Below are positions 18,296 through 26,851 of a stretch of 64,000 nucleotides of DNA, piece by piece (positions within the stretch are counted from its first letter, which is position 1; every line of letters begins with the position of its first letter). The position numbers and the translations under genes are program-made. This DNA is from an uncultured Collinsella sp. (GTDB taxonomy: Bacteria > Actinomycetota > Coriobacteriia > Coriobacteriales > Coriobacteriaceae): contig CAUBMI010000002.1 of the NCBI GenBank assembly GCA_958436995.1, forward strand, positions 13,558 to 77,557, read 5' to 3'. The notes under the pieces were generated by a model that saw only the letters and a program-made list of their open reading frames with translations, ran no database searches and was not told the origin of the DNA.

Positions 18296-18413
18296 TTTGG
18301 GACGGGGCTCTTTTAGCTGGTTCGAATGGTCGCACCAATCATACCAGTCAAAAAAGCCCCGTCCCAAATGAGCTGCCCGGGACGGGGATCAATGAGTTTT
18401 TAATCCCCGTCTC
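18296..18413. terminator. multi-arm terminator region between FGGY kinase and luxS
   Basis: Four alternating arms occur: GGGACGGGG at 18299-18307 and 18379-18387, CCCCGTCCC at 18357-18365 and CCCCGTCTC at 18405-18413. On the minus strand, CCCCGTCCC (18387-18379) can pair with GGGACGGGG (18365-18357), followed by CTTTTTT, which is a good intrinsic terminator for the kinase operon. The outer arms form two competing hairpins; the inverted repeat 18296-18320 with 18344-18368 extends to 25 nt. Confidence 0.75.
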
Positions 18414-18425
18414 AGAATAATCATG

Positions 18426-19916
18426 CTAGGCGGTGTACGCGATTGTAGATTTCACGGCATGGCGCCAGCCGGCGATCTTTTTGGCGCGCTCGTCGGCGGA
18501 CATGGTGGACTCCACGATGCCGCGGGCGCCGTAGACGTCGACGACGTCGCGCGTGTACATGCCCAGCGCAATGCCGCAGGCCCAGGCCGCGCCCAGACCG
18601 CTCATCTCGTCGTTGCTCGCGATGCGAATGGGCGAGCCAACCAAGTCGCTCTCAAACTGCATCAGGTACGCGTCGCGCGTGGGACCGCCGTCAACACGAA
18701 GCTCGGCCAACGCCGCGCCCGAATCCTCGACCATCGCATCAATCACGTCGAAGATCTGATAGGCGATCGACTCGTCAGCGGCCTTTACGAACTCCGCACG
18801 GCCCGTGGTGCGCGTCATGCCAAAGATGCAGCCCTCGGCATCGCTCGCCCAGTGCGGCGCGCCCAGGCCAGTGAACGCCGGCACAAAGTAGACATGGCTT
18901 GCCGGATTGGCGGCGTAGCACAGGTCGGTGACTTCCTCGGGATTGTTGATGAGTTCCAGGTCGTCGCGCAGCCACGTCTTGACGGCGCCGGCGTAGCTCA
19001 CGTTGCCCTCGAGAACATACTCGGTCACACCGTCCATACGCCATGCGAGCGAGCTCGAAAGCCCATGCGAGCTGGCGACGAACTCGTCGCCGACGTTCAT
19101 CATGACCGAGCTGCCGGTGCCATAGGTCGCCTTGGCCATGCCGCGGCTATGGCAGCCCTGGGCAAACAAGGCGGCATGGCTGTCGCCGAGCACGCCGTGA
19201 ATGGGCACGGGTGCCGGCAAAAAGCCGCCCAGGTCCGTCATGCCGAACATGCCATCGGAGTCGGTCACCTGCGGCAGACAAGCCGGATCGACGCCAAAGG
19301 CCTCGCACACCGGCTTGCTCCAGCAGCCACGGCGCAGGTCGAAGAGCTGCGTGCGGCTAGCATTGGACCAGTCGCAGCGAAACTCTGCGCCGCCCGTGAG
19401 CGTCCAGACCACCCAGGCATCGATGGTACCCAGGCACAGCTCGCCCGCCGCCGCGGCCTCGGCAGCCGTGGGAACGTTCGCGAGGATCCAGGCCATCTTG
19501 CCCGCCGGATAGTAGGGCGAGAGTACCAGACCCGTCGTGTCGCGCACCAGCTCGGCCACACCCTCGCGCGCGGCCAGCTCGTCGCACAGCTCGCGGGCGC
19601 GGGCACACTGCCACACGACGGCGTCGCACAGCGGCTCGCCCGTCGTGCGGTTCCAGGCAACGGTGGTCTCGCGCTGGTTGGAGATGCCGATGCCGGCGAC
19701 ATCGGCAGGGTCGACCCCGGTCTCCTCCACCACGGCGCGCGCCGCGGCCAGCACGTTGGCGGCGATCTCGGCTGGATCATGGCTCACCCAGCCAGCCTCG
19801 TTGACAATCTGGCGATGCGGGCGATCGGCACGATGAATCAAATGGCCGCCCTCGTCCACCAGCAGCGCCTTGGTGCCCTGCGTGGATTGATCGATTCCGA
19901 TGATGTATTTGCTCAT
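18426..19916 (-). CDS. FGGY-family carbohydrate kinase, glycerol-kinase-like
   Basis: A 496-residue sugar or polyol kinase. The ATP-site motif GIDQSTQGTKA opens the protein and the second domain carries TYGTGSSVMMN. NQRETT at about 81-86, VVWQ and GTIDAW are typical of glycerol kinases. However, the substrate loop reads GDSHAAL where glycerol kinases have GDQQAAL, and the neighbours are a fucose-isomerase-like protein and split transketolase, so the true substrate may be a pentulose or tetrulose rather than glycerol. AGGAG lies before the ATG. It is the last gene of the operon, 129 nt after the transketolase gene. Confidence 0.85.
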   Translation of the reverse strand: MSKYIIGIDQSTQGTKALLVDEGGHLIHRADRPHRQIVNEAGWVSHDPAEIAANVLAAARAVVEETGVDPADVAGIGISNQRETTVAWNRTTGEPLCDAVVWQCARARELCDELAAREGVAELVRDTTGLVLSPYYPAGKMAWILANVPTAAEAAAAGELCLGTIDAWVVWTLTGGAEFRCDWSNASRTQLFDLRRGCWSKPVCEAFGVDPACLPQVTDSDGMFGMTDLGGFLPAPVPIHGVLGDSHAALFAQGCHSRGMAKATYGTGSSVMMNVGDEFVASSHGLSSSLAWRMDGVTEYVLEGNVSYAGAVKTWLRDDLELINNPEEVTDLCYAANPASHVYFVPAFTGLGAPHWASDAEGCIFGMTRTTGRAEFVKAADESIAYQIFDVIDAMVEDSGAALAELRVDGGPTRDAYLMQFESDLVGSPIRIASNDEMSGLGAAWACGIALGMYTRDVVDVYGARGIVESTMSADERAKKIAGWRHAVKSTIAYTA

Positions 19917-20045
19917 GTACTCTCCTGTCTCCCCCGTCGATTCAAAACTAAAACCCGACGGACAAGGAGCGCCGCGTACTTTGTGTACACAGGCGACGGT
20001 TTGAACGGCAAGGTGCGGTGCTTGGCGGCCGCGCAGCGTCTGTTT

Positions 20046-20987
20046 CTACTGTTTGCCAAGGAACTCGGCGACCGTCTTGGCGATTCCGGCACCCGTCAGG
20101 CCGTAGTGCGCAAAGACCTCGGGGCTCGTGCCGGTGATGACCGGCGCATCGGGCAGGCTCAGGCACTTGACCGGACGCGGGCAATGCTCGCCCACGACCT
20201 GCGCGACCATGGAACCCAGGCCACCGAAGGGGCTGTGCTCCTCGACGGTCACGACGGCGCGCGTGGCACCGGCGGCCTCGATCACGGCCTCGGCATCGAG
20301 CGGCTTGACGCAGTACATATCGAGCACCGTTGCCGAGATGCCCTGCTCGGCCAGCAGATCGGCGGCGTCCACGGCATGGCGGACCATCTCACCGGTGGCG
20401 ACAATCGTCACATCGGTGCCGCGGCGCACCCAGGTGGCGCGATCCATCTGGAACGGGCACTCGTCCTCAGTGTACACGTCCTCCACCGGGTTGCGGCCCA
20501 CGCGGATGTAGGCCGGCTTGTTGTCGGCGACCAGGGCACGCACGAGCTCGGCGGTCTGGAAGCGATCGCTCGGCAGATACACGCGCATGTTGGGAATCGC
20601 GCTCATGGCGGCGATATCCTGCGCGGAGTGATGGCTCATGCCTAAGGCGCCGTAGGACACGCCGCCCGAGATGCCGATGAGCTTGACGTTGGTGTTGGAG
20701 TACGAAACGTCGACCTTGCACTGCTCATACGAGCGCGTGGTCACAAAGGACGCCGGCGAGGCGGCCCAGGCCTTCTTGCCGCACGAGGCCATGCCGGCGG
20801 CGATGCTCACCAGGTCCTGCTCGGCAATGCCGACCTCAACGGACTGCTGGGGATACTGGTCAAAGAACGGCGTGAGCGATGCAGAGCCGCGGGAGTCGGA
20901 GCACAGGACGACGATGTCTTTATCGGTTGCGGCGGCCTCGAGCAGCGTGTCGCAGATAGCCTTTCGGTTGGCGATCTTGTTAGCCAT
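20046..20987 (-). CDS. transketolase, C-terminal subunit
   Basis: A 313-residue half-transketolase containing the pyrimidine-binding and C-terminal domains. Catalytic Glu lies in VGIAEQDLV. It forms a complete thiamine-diphosphate enzyme with the product of the gene immediately upstream. The ATG at 20987 has AAGGAGG upstream, and the gene overlaps the 3' end of the N-terminal subunit gene by 8 nt, so both are made in equal amounts. Confidence 0.93.
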   Translation of the reverse strand: MANKIANRKAICDTLLEAAATDKDIVVLCSDSRGSASLTPFFDQYPQQSVEVGIAEQDLVSIAAGMASCGKKAWAASPASFVTTRSYEQCKVDVSYSNTNVKLIGISGGVSYGALGMSHHSAQDIAAMSAIPNMRVYLPSDRFQTAELVRALVADNKPAYIRVGRNPVEDVYTEDECPFQMDRATWVRRGTDVTIVATGEMVRHAVDAADLLAEQGISATVLDMYCVKPLDAEAVIEAAGATRAVVTVEEHSPFGGLGSMVAQVVGEHCPRPVKCLSLPDAPVITGTSPEVFAHYGLTGAGIAKTVAEFLGKQ

Positions 20988-21816
20988 TGATGGCCTCCTT
21001 ATGGGCAGCGAAATCGGCGATGATCTGGGCATATTCCTCATCGTTGGGCAGGTGATGATGCCAGGCGGCCTTGTCCTCCATAACCGGCGAGCCGTAGCCC
21101 TTCACTGTGTTGAGGATGATGACCGTGGGCTTACCCTTGGTCTCGGCGGCCAGCGTCAGCGCGGCATCGATGGCCTGGACGTCGTTGCCCGGAATGGACA
21201 GCACGTTCCAACCGAAGGCGGCCCAGCGCTCCTCCTGCGAATCCTGCTTCATGACGTCCTCGGTGCTGCCGCTGATCTGCAGGCGGTTGCGGTCCACGAG
21301 CGCGCACAGGTTATCGAGCTGGTAGTTGCCGCCGCTCATGGCGCCCTCCCAGACCGAGCCCTCGGCAAGCTCGCCGTCGCCCATGATGGTGTAGACGCGG
21401 TAGTCGCGGCCATCCATCTTGCCGGCAAGCGCCATCCCGACGGCCACGGGCAGGCCATGACCCAGCGAGCCCGAGTTCATCTCGATGCCCTTGAGCTTGT
21501 TGTTGGGGTGGCCGATGTAGGGGCTGCCGAACTTAGAGAAGCGGGCCTTGACGTCGTCGAGGTCCAGATAGCCCTCGTGGCAGAGCACCGCGTAGTAGGC
21601 CTCCATGGCGTGGCCCTTGGAGAGTACGAAGCGATCGCGGTTGGGATCGTCGACGGTCTCGGGAGAAATGTTGAGGTGGTTGGCATAGAGGGTCATCAGC
21701 GCATCGATGACCGACATGTCGCCGCCGATGTGCCCGCCAGCGCCAGCCATGATGATATCGACGCAATCGCGGCGAAGGTCCCAACGCAGGGATTCAAGCT
21801 CTTCGATAGTTGCCAT
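20980..21816 (-). CDS. transketolase, N-terminal subunit
   Basis: A 278-residue half-transketolase with the thiamine-diphosphate domain: GHIGGDMS, LSKGHA and the cofactor motif GDGELAEGS, ending in an Asn about 26 residues on. With the C-terminal subunit it would move two-carbon units between sugar phosphates. The start at 21816 (MATIEE) has GAGGAG upstream and lies 2 nt after the isomerase stop codon. Split transketolases are common in Firmicutes and Actinobacteria within sugar-degradation loci, often with a dedicated substrate. Confidence 0.93.
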   Translation of the reverse strand: MATIEELESLRWDLRRDCVDIIMAGAGGHIGGDMSVIDALMTLYANHLNISPETVDDPNRDRFVLSKGHAMEAYYAVLCHEGYLDLDDVKARFSKFGSPYIGHPNNKLKGIEMNSGSLGHGLPVAVGMALAGKMDGRDYRVYTIMGDGELAEGSVWEGAMSGGNYQLDNLCALVDRNRLQISGSTEDVMKQDSQEERWAAFGWNVLSIPGNDVQAIDAALTLAAETKGKPTVIILNTVKGYGSPVMEDKAAWHHHLPNDEEYAQIIADFAAHKEAING

Positions 21817-21818
21817 TT

Positions 21819-23219
21819 CTACTCTCCTCGCAGGTAAGCTTTGACGTCTTCTTCGATGGGGTCGTACAGGTCGGGGACAATGCCGATGTACTTGCACGCC
21901 TCGTAGAGCACCGGCACCACGTTGGCGTGAATGGCGACGCAATGGTGGATGTAGGGACCCTCGACGATCTTGGCCTCGAGGCGCTTGAGGTTGTCGACCT
22001 CGACCCACAGGTAGGTGCCCATGCCGGCCGGGCCGTCGATGCCGCGGGCGTTGCCCAGCAGCAGCGAGTACTCGCCGTTGTCGCCGTCAAAGCGGGCAAG
22101 GGTGAGGTCGCCGTGCTTGGCCTCGGCCGTCAGCGCGCCGGGGTGATCGAAGGCCAGCGGATAGGTGAGCTTGGGCTTGACGGCCGCGCAGCTGCAGGGC
22201 CAGGGGCCGCAGTGCTGCAGCAGCTCGCCGTTCTCGTTATCGGGATGACGCACGGTCCAGTCGGCGAACATGCCGCGGTGACGGCCCAGGTCGGCGGCCT
22301 CGACCATCAGCGCGGTGATAGCGCCATGGATGTCGGTCTCGCAGACGATGGGGATGCCCATCTCGTTGAGGATTGCGTTGGCGGCGCAGGGCATAATGCC
22401 CAACTCGTCCTGCAGGGCGTTCCAGCACTGGATGGCGCCGGCGTTGCAGCCGTACTTCTCGACCAGGCGCTTCATGGCAATGGCGAGTCCTGCGACCGCA
22501 GGAACCTTGTCCTCGGGGATGCAGATCTCAAAGCTGTCACCAATGTGGGCGAGCATGGTTGCCATGGCCTGCTCGTCAGCCTGGGCGTCGCGCACGGCCT
22601 GGACAAGCTCGGTCATGGGGATGGGCGAAAGCTGGATGTTGAACTTCTCGAGCAGCTCGCCCTCGTTGCACATGGTCGACCAGAAATCGAACGGACGGGT
22701 GGCCATCTGCAGGATGCGGGTGTGCTTGAAAGTCTTGACCACGTTGCACACGGCCAAAAAGTCCCAGACACCGCGCTCGAACTCGGGATCGGTCAGACGG
22801 CAGTTGGTCATGTAGGTGAAGGGAACCTGGAAGCGACGCAGGACCTTGCCGGTGGCGAACAGGCCGCACTGGCTATCGCGCAGACGGGTGCCGTCGGGCT
22901 CGGGGCGCTCGTCGCGCGGACCCCACAGCAGCACGGGCAAGCCGAGCTCGCGGGCAAGGCGGGCGCAGACATACTCGGTACCAAAGTTGGCGTGGCAGAG
23001 CATGATGCCGTCGACGCCCTCGGCGCGGAACTTCTCGACGATAGGCGCGATATGGCTGTCGTCGAACAGCAGGCCCTCGTCGTTGATGTCGTCGATATCC
23101 ACAATCTCGACGCCGATCTCGCGCAGGCGATCAGCCGTAAGGCCGCGATACTTGATCGCGTCCGGCGCGCTAAAGATGCTACGGCGCGTGGGCACAAAAC
23201 CGAGCTTGATCTTATCCAT
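21819..23219 (-). CDS. L-fucose/L-arabinose isomerase-fold protein
   Basis: A 466-residue protein of the fucose-isomerase-like group (COG2407 type). The CETDIHGA motif at about residue 300 carries the expected metal-binding acidic residues, and the first half has the Rossmann-like domains of this fold (LCHANFGTE). Family members convert aldoses to ketoses, which the FGGY kinase and transketolase downstream could then use. The substrate is not readable. It begins the operon, with GGGGAGG before the ATG, and candidate LacI operators lie 27-150 nt upstream. Confidence 0.85.
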   Translation of the reverse strand: MDKIKLGFVPTRRSIFSAPDAIKYRGLTADRLREIGVEIVDIDDINDEGLLFDDSHIAPIVEKFRAEGVDGIMLCHANFGTEYVCARLARELGLPVLLWGPRDERPEPDGTRLRDSQCGLFATGKVLRRFQVPFTYMTNCRLTDPEFERGVWDFLAVCNVVKTFKHTRILQMATRPFDFWSTMCNEGELLEKFNIQLSPIPMTELVQAVRDAQADEQAMATMLAHIGDSFEICIPEDKVPAVAGLAIAMKRLVEKYGCNAGAIQCWNALQDELGIMPCAANAILNEMGIPIVCETDIHGAITALMVEAADLGRHRGMFADWTVRHPDNENGELLQHCGPWPCSCAAVKPKLTYPLAFDHPGALTAEAKHGDLTLARFDGDNGEYSLLLGNARGIDGPAGMGTYLWVEVDNLKRLEAKIVEGPYIHHCVAIHANVVPVLYEACKYIGIVPDLYDPIEEDVKAYLRGE

Positions 23220-23245
23220 GTACGTCCTCCCCTAGTCACATGTTC

Positions 23246-23282
23246 AGTAAACAGACGCATGTTTCGTTTTGTTCTGTTTACT
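23246..23282 (-). promoter_or_regulatory. candidate LacI-family operator upstream of the isomerase operon
   Basis: AGTAAACAGA at 23246-23255 and its exact complement TCTGTTTACT at 23273-23282 form an inverted repeat. Further TAAAC/GTTTA half-sites occur at 23299-23306, 23347-23353 and 23357-23364. The same words occur at 24570-24591 before the LacI gene, so the regulator probably binds both. Confidence 0.5.
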
Positions 23283-23384
23283 AAATGTTTTACTCTTTTG
23301 TTTAGAAGTTTAGCGCGAAATACCCGTAAGCGGTAGAGAAATCAGCCTAAACGGTATGTAAACAAACTGAACATACAAGGGAAA

Positions 23385-23412
23385 CAAAAAGAGGACCCCG
23401 AAGGATCCTCTC
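23385..23412 (-). terminator. intrinsic terminator after the LacI gene
   Basis: On the minus strand AGAGGATCC, loop TTCGG, GGTCCTCT with one bulged base, followed by TTTTTGTTT. It separates the regulator gene from the isomerase operon, so the operon needs its own promoter downstream. Confidence 0.75.
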
Positions 23413-23475
23413 TTGGTAGCGTTATGTTTACCGCCCTGGCGCGCTTTGACACGCCGCAGACGATGCCGTCTCCGC

Positions 23476-24486
23476 CTAGATTTCGCGCACGCTCTGGCGC
23501 TCGACAAAATAGGTCGACACAGCCGTTTTGCAGGTATAGCTCTTGGGATTGCGGATGTTGCCCACCAGGCGGCGCACCGCGATCTCACCCACCTCGTGCT
23601 TGGGAACGTGAACCGTGGTGAGCGGCGGGTTGGAGAAAGCGCCCAACGACAGGTCGTCAAAGCCGATGATCGAGACATCATCGGGCACGCGAATGCCGTG
23701 CTCGTTGAGCGCGCGCATGGCACCCACGGCGAGCACGTCGTTCTCGGCAAAGAAAGCCGTCGGCAGGTCGTCGCGTGAGACGCTGTCGAGCCATGCACCC
23801 ATATCGCGATAGGCACCTTCGAGCGTGGTGCCCAGCGTGACGCGCCATGCCGGGTTTGCCTCGAGGTCCGCATCCTCAAGCGCCTGGCGATAGCCGCGCT
23901 CGCGATCCTTAAAGTTGCGGATGCGAAGGTCGCCTGCCAGATAGCCGATTTGCTTGTGGCCTTTCTCGATAAGGTAGTCCACGGCACGCAGCACCGAATC
24001 GGTGTTGGCAATGACCACGGCATCAAAGTATTGACGATCGCTCCAGCCATCGAGCACAATCAGGTGGGCGGCAGCGTTGGCGAACAGGGCGTAATCTTCC
24101 TCACCCAGCTCGGTGCCCATCAGCACGATGGCGGCAGACGGGTCGGCGATCAGGCCCTCGACCTGCGGACGCACGGCGTCTAGGTCGCTAAAGTCGAGCG
24201 AGACAAAGCTCGTGCTCATGCCGTGGCGACGCGCCTGGCGCTCCACGCCCTCGATGACCGCGGGGTGGAAGGTGCTCTCGTCCAGGATGGCGCCCGTCTT
24301 GCGCGCGAGCACAAACTGGATGCTCTCGAGCTGCGTCGACTGCTGATAGCCGAGCGACTGCGCGCACTCCAGGATGATTTTGGCGGTCTCCTCGCTCACG
24401 CTGCGCTTGCGGTTGAGCGCGTTGGACACGGTCGCAGGCGAAAAACCGGTGATGCGGCTGATCTCGCGAACACTTGCTTTGGCCAT
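23476..24486 (-). CDS. LacI-family transcriptional regulator
   Basis: A 336-residue repressor: helix-turn-helix at 5-25 (VREISRITGFSPATVSNALN) with the hinge after it, and a periplasmic-binding-like sensor domain from about 60 to 330. The ATG at 24486 is supported by GGGGGAA just upstream. It probably controls the isomerase, transketolase and kinase operon that follows and, because the same operator words flank its own promoter, itself. The ligand is likely the pathway sugar or its phosphate. Confidence 0.93.
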   Translation of the reverse strand: MAKASVREISRITGFSPATVSNALNRKRSVSEETAKIILECAQSLGYQQSTQLESIQFVLARKTGAILDESTFHPAVIEGVERQARRHGMSTSFVSLDFSDLDAVRPQVEGLIADPSAAIVLMGTELGEEDYALFANAAAHLIVLDGWSDRQYFDAVVIANTDSVLRAVDYLIEKGHKQIGYLAGDLRIRNFKDRERGYRQALEDADLEANPAWRVTLGTTLEGAYRDMGAWLDSVSRDDLPTAFFAENDVLAVGAMRALNEHGIRVPDDVSIIGFDDLSLGAFSNPPLTTVHVPKHEVGEIAVRRLVGNIRNPKSYTCKTAVSTYFVERQSVREI

Positions 24487-24569
24487 TGTTCCCCCTAGTA
24501 ACGGTCGCGGTCGAGCATCGTGGCCTGACCGCCCCGTGACTCGACAGCTAAACGACCGCAAATTCAATC

Positions 24570-24591
24570 TAAACAGAATAGTAAATGTTTA
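24570..24591 (-). promoter_or_regulatory. candidate LacI autoregulatory operator
   Basis: TAAACA at 24570-24575 and TGTTTA at 24586-24591 flank GAATAGTAAA, sharing TAAACAGA and GTAAA with the site at 23246-23282. It lies about 85 nt upstream of the LacI start codon. Confidence 0.45.
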
Positions 24592-24689
24592 AGAGATAGT
24601 TTAGCCTGTTGTCAAGCGAAGCGACGCGACTATTCCCCCAACGGGCGTATTTACTCGGTAGCTAATCTGGAACGGGGCACAGAAACCGT

Positions 24690-25664
24690 TTAGCCAAGGA
24701 TGCGAGCCATGCGTGCCTTAAACTCCACGAGGAAACGTGGGGCGTCCACGGTGAGCGCCACGAGCGCGCTCTTATCCGGATCGGACAGACGGTGCTCGTC
24801 ACAGATAGTGCGGCCGCGGTACTCGCCCAGCAGGTCGACACGAAGATTGCAGCCGAGCGCACCCACGAGCGTGGGATCAATCGCCACGGCAACCGCCAGC
24901 GGATCGTGCAGCGCGCAGCCGCCCAGGTAGGGCGCGTTCATTTCGTACGAACCGATATAGTGCTCGACCATGCTCGCAAACGCGCAGCCAGCCATAGTGC
25001 CCGAGCCCGTCCAGCCGGCAACGTCGCGACGTGTGAGCACCACGCGGTGTGTCACATCCAAGCCCACCATGGTGAGCTTGCGGCCCGAGCGCAACACGGC
25101 GTCGGCAGCCTCGGGGTCGCCCGCCATGTTGGCCTCGGCGCCCGCGCTCACGTTGCCGGGCACGGTAAGCGCACCGCCCATCACGACCACGCGGCCGATG
25201 GACATCATCGCCGCCGCATCGCGCTCCAGGGCAAGCGCCAGATTGGTGAGCGGGCCGGTCGCGACGTAGACCAGATCGGGACCATAGGTACGCGCGGCAT
25301 CAATCAGGTAATCGACCGCCGCATTGCCATCGGCCGACGTCGCGCCCACTGGCTCGTACGGCGAGGCGGGCACGCTTGCGCCGCCAATACCGTTCTTGCC
25401 GTGGATAAGCGTGGTGGACGCCGGCGGCGTGTAGGGTTCGGTCGCCTTCATGGGACGATCGGCGCCCAGGTACACCGGCACCTCGGGACGACCCAACAGG
25501 TCGAGCACCGCCAGGCAGTTGTGCGCCGACTGCTCGACGCGCACGTTACCAAAGCACGTGGTGATGCCGACGAGCTCCACCTCGGGACTTGCGATGGCAT
25601 AGGCGAGCGCCATCGCATCGTCCACACCCATATCCAGATCAAGGATCAGCTTCTTGGTTGCCAT
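24690..25664 (-). CDS. nucleoside hydrolase
   Basis: A 324-residue inosine-uridine-preferring type nucleoside hydrolase, which cleaves ribonucleosides to base and ribose. The calcium-binding signature DLDMGVDD is at 9-16 and a further Asp lies in ALHDPLA near residue 243. It follows ribokinase by 4 nt, which phosphorylates the ribose released, so the pair forms a ribose-salvage unit. Base specificity cannot be told. Confidence 0.93.
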   Translation of the reverse strand: MATKKLILDLDMGVDDAMALAYAIASPEVELVGITTCFGNVRVEQSAHNCLAVLDLLGRPEVPVYLGADRPMKATEPYTPPASTTLIHGKNGIGGASVPASPYEPVGATSADGNAAVDYLIDAARTYGPDLVYVATGPLTNLALALERDAAAMMSIGRVVVMGGALTVPGNVSAGAEANMAGDPEAADAVLRSGRKLTMVGLDVTHRVVLTRRDVAGWTGSGTMAGCAFASMVEHYIGSYEMNAPYLGGCALHDPLAVAVAIDPTLVGALGCNLRVDLLGEYRGRTICDEHRLSDPDKSALVALTVDAPRFLVEFKARMARILG

Positions 25665-25668
25665 TGTT

Positions 25669-26664
25669 CTACTCCGCTTCTCCGCCTTGTACTAAATCGT
25701 CCGACCCAAACTTGCGCTCGACTTCCGCACGCGTGGGAATTGATTGCTGAGCGCCCAGGCGCGACACCGTCACCGCCGAGGCGCGAGCGCCCGCCGCCAT
25801 GCACTCAAAGAGTGGCAGACCCTCCAGACGAGCTGCAGCGAGCGCACCAATAAACGTATCGCCCGCGGCCGTCGTATCGACCACCGCGCTCGAAAGCGCC
25901 GGCATGCGCAGCGGCTCACCGCCATCGCCGAGCGTAACCGAGCCGGCGCCGCCCAGCGTGATGACCGCAGCCCCGGCGCCCTTATCGAGCAGCGCATTGA
26001 GCGCGGCGACGCAGCTCGCATCATCTGTGGGTAGAATACCCGTCAGTATCTGGCACTCGGTCTCGTTGGGGCAGACCAGGTCGACCGCAGGCCACGCTCC
26101 TGCCGGCAGGTCGCAGGCGGGCGCCGGGTTAAAGATCGTATAGAACCCCAGCTCGTGAGCGCAAGAAAGCGCCGCGGCCGTTGCCATCAGATCGCATTCG
26201 CCCTGGGCGATAAAGACGCCGCCAGCAGCCGGGGCAATCTCGCTGGCATCGCCGTCGAGCTCGTCGGCCACCAAGCGCCTCAGCGCGCGGGCAACGTCCT
26301 CGCCCGCAAGCGCATGGTTGGCGCCCGGCGACAGCACGATGCGGTTGTCGCTCTCGCAGCGAATGATAGTCGCGGTACCGGTCTCCACGTCATCGCGACG
26401 CGCCACGAACTCGACGCCCACGCCGGCATCCTGGAGCCCTGCCACGAGCGCATCGCCAAAGGTATCGCGCCCAACAGCGCCGATCATGCATGTGCGCGCA
26501 CCCATGCGCGCAGCGGCGACGGCCTGGTTAGCGCCCTTACCGCCGGCGTTGGTGATAAAACCGCTGCCATCGACCGTCTCGCCCGCGCGCGGCATGCGCT
26601 CGCACGCCACCGAAAGGTCCATGTTCATGCTGCCGAACACCGCAACGATGCTGTGATCCGCCAT
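25669..26664 (-). CDS. rbsK: ribokinase
   Basis: A 331-residue PfkB-family kinase that makes ribose-5-phosphate. GGKGANQA at 41-48 and the C-terminal motif DTTAAGDTF with catalytic Asp269 are present, and PNETE at 200-203 fits the ATP or magnesium site. The ATG at 26664 is chosen because of AGGAGG upstream. The nucleoside hydrolase gene follows after 4 nt, so the substrate is probably ribose from nucleosides. A perfect dyad at 26741-26758 upstream may be its operator. Confidence 0.93.
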   Translation of the reverse strand: MADHSIVAVFGSMNMDLSVACERMPRAGETVDGSGFITNAGGKGANQAVAAARMGARTCMIGAVGRDTFGDALVAGLQDAGVGVEFVARRDDVETGTATIIRCESDNRIVLSPGANHALAGEDVARALRRLVADELDGDASEIAPAAGGVFIAQGECDLMATAAALSCAHELGFYTIFNPAPACDLPAGAWPAVDLVCPNETECQILTGILPTDDASCVAALNALLDKGAGAAVITLGGAGSVTLGDGGEPLRMPALSSAVVDTTAAGDTFIGALAAARLEGLPLFECMAAGARASAVTVSRLGAQQSIPTRAEVERKFGSDDLVQGGEAE

Positions 26665-26740
26665 GGAAACCTCCTCGTCTTCAGGCTTTGCGCCCACCGT
26701 CGACCAACGATTGTGCACTCTCGCACCCCCTATAACTTTA

Positions 26741-26758
26741 GTCCACTTTGATGTGGAC
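26741..26758 (-). promoter_or_regulatory. dyad upstream of ribokinase operon, candidate operator
   Basis: GTCCAC at 26741-26746 and GTGGAC at 26753-26758 form a perfect 6-nt dyad with a 6-nt spacer, about 80 nt before the ribokinase start and next to a TTATAG-like -10 box on the minus strand. Confidence 0.35.
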
Positions 26759-26851
26759 GCGCGCTTGAGCTTACGCCAGCAGCAAGCATTCACAGGGGCA
26801 GGCAGCTACAATGAATACGTGCTGATTATTCTCGTCATTGGATGATGTTTT

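Noticed and set aside
18423..20645. Very long plus-strand frame opposite the kinase and transketolase genes
   Set aside because: It is the mirror of GC-rich coding sequence on the minus strand, with no domain and no ribosome site; the minus-strand genes have full motifs.
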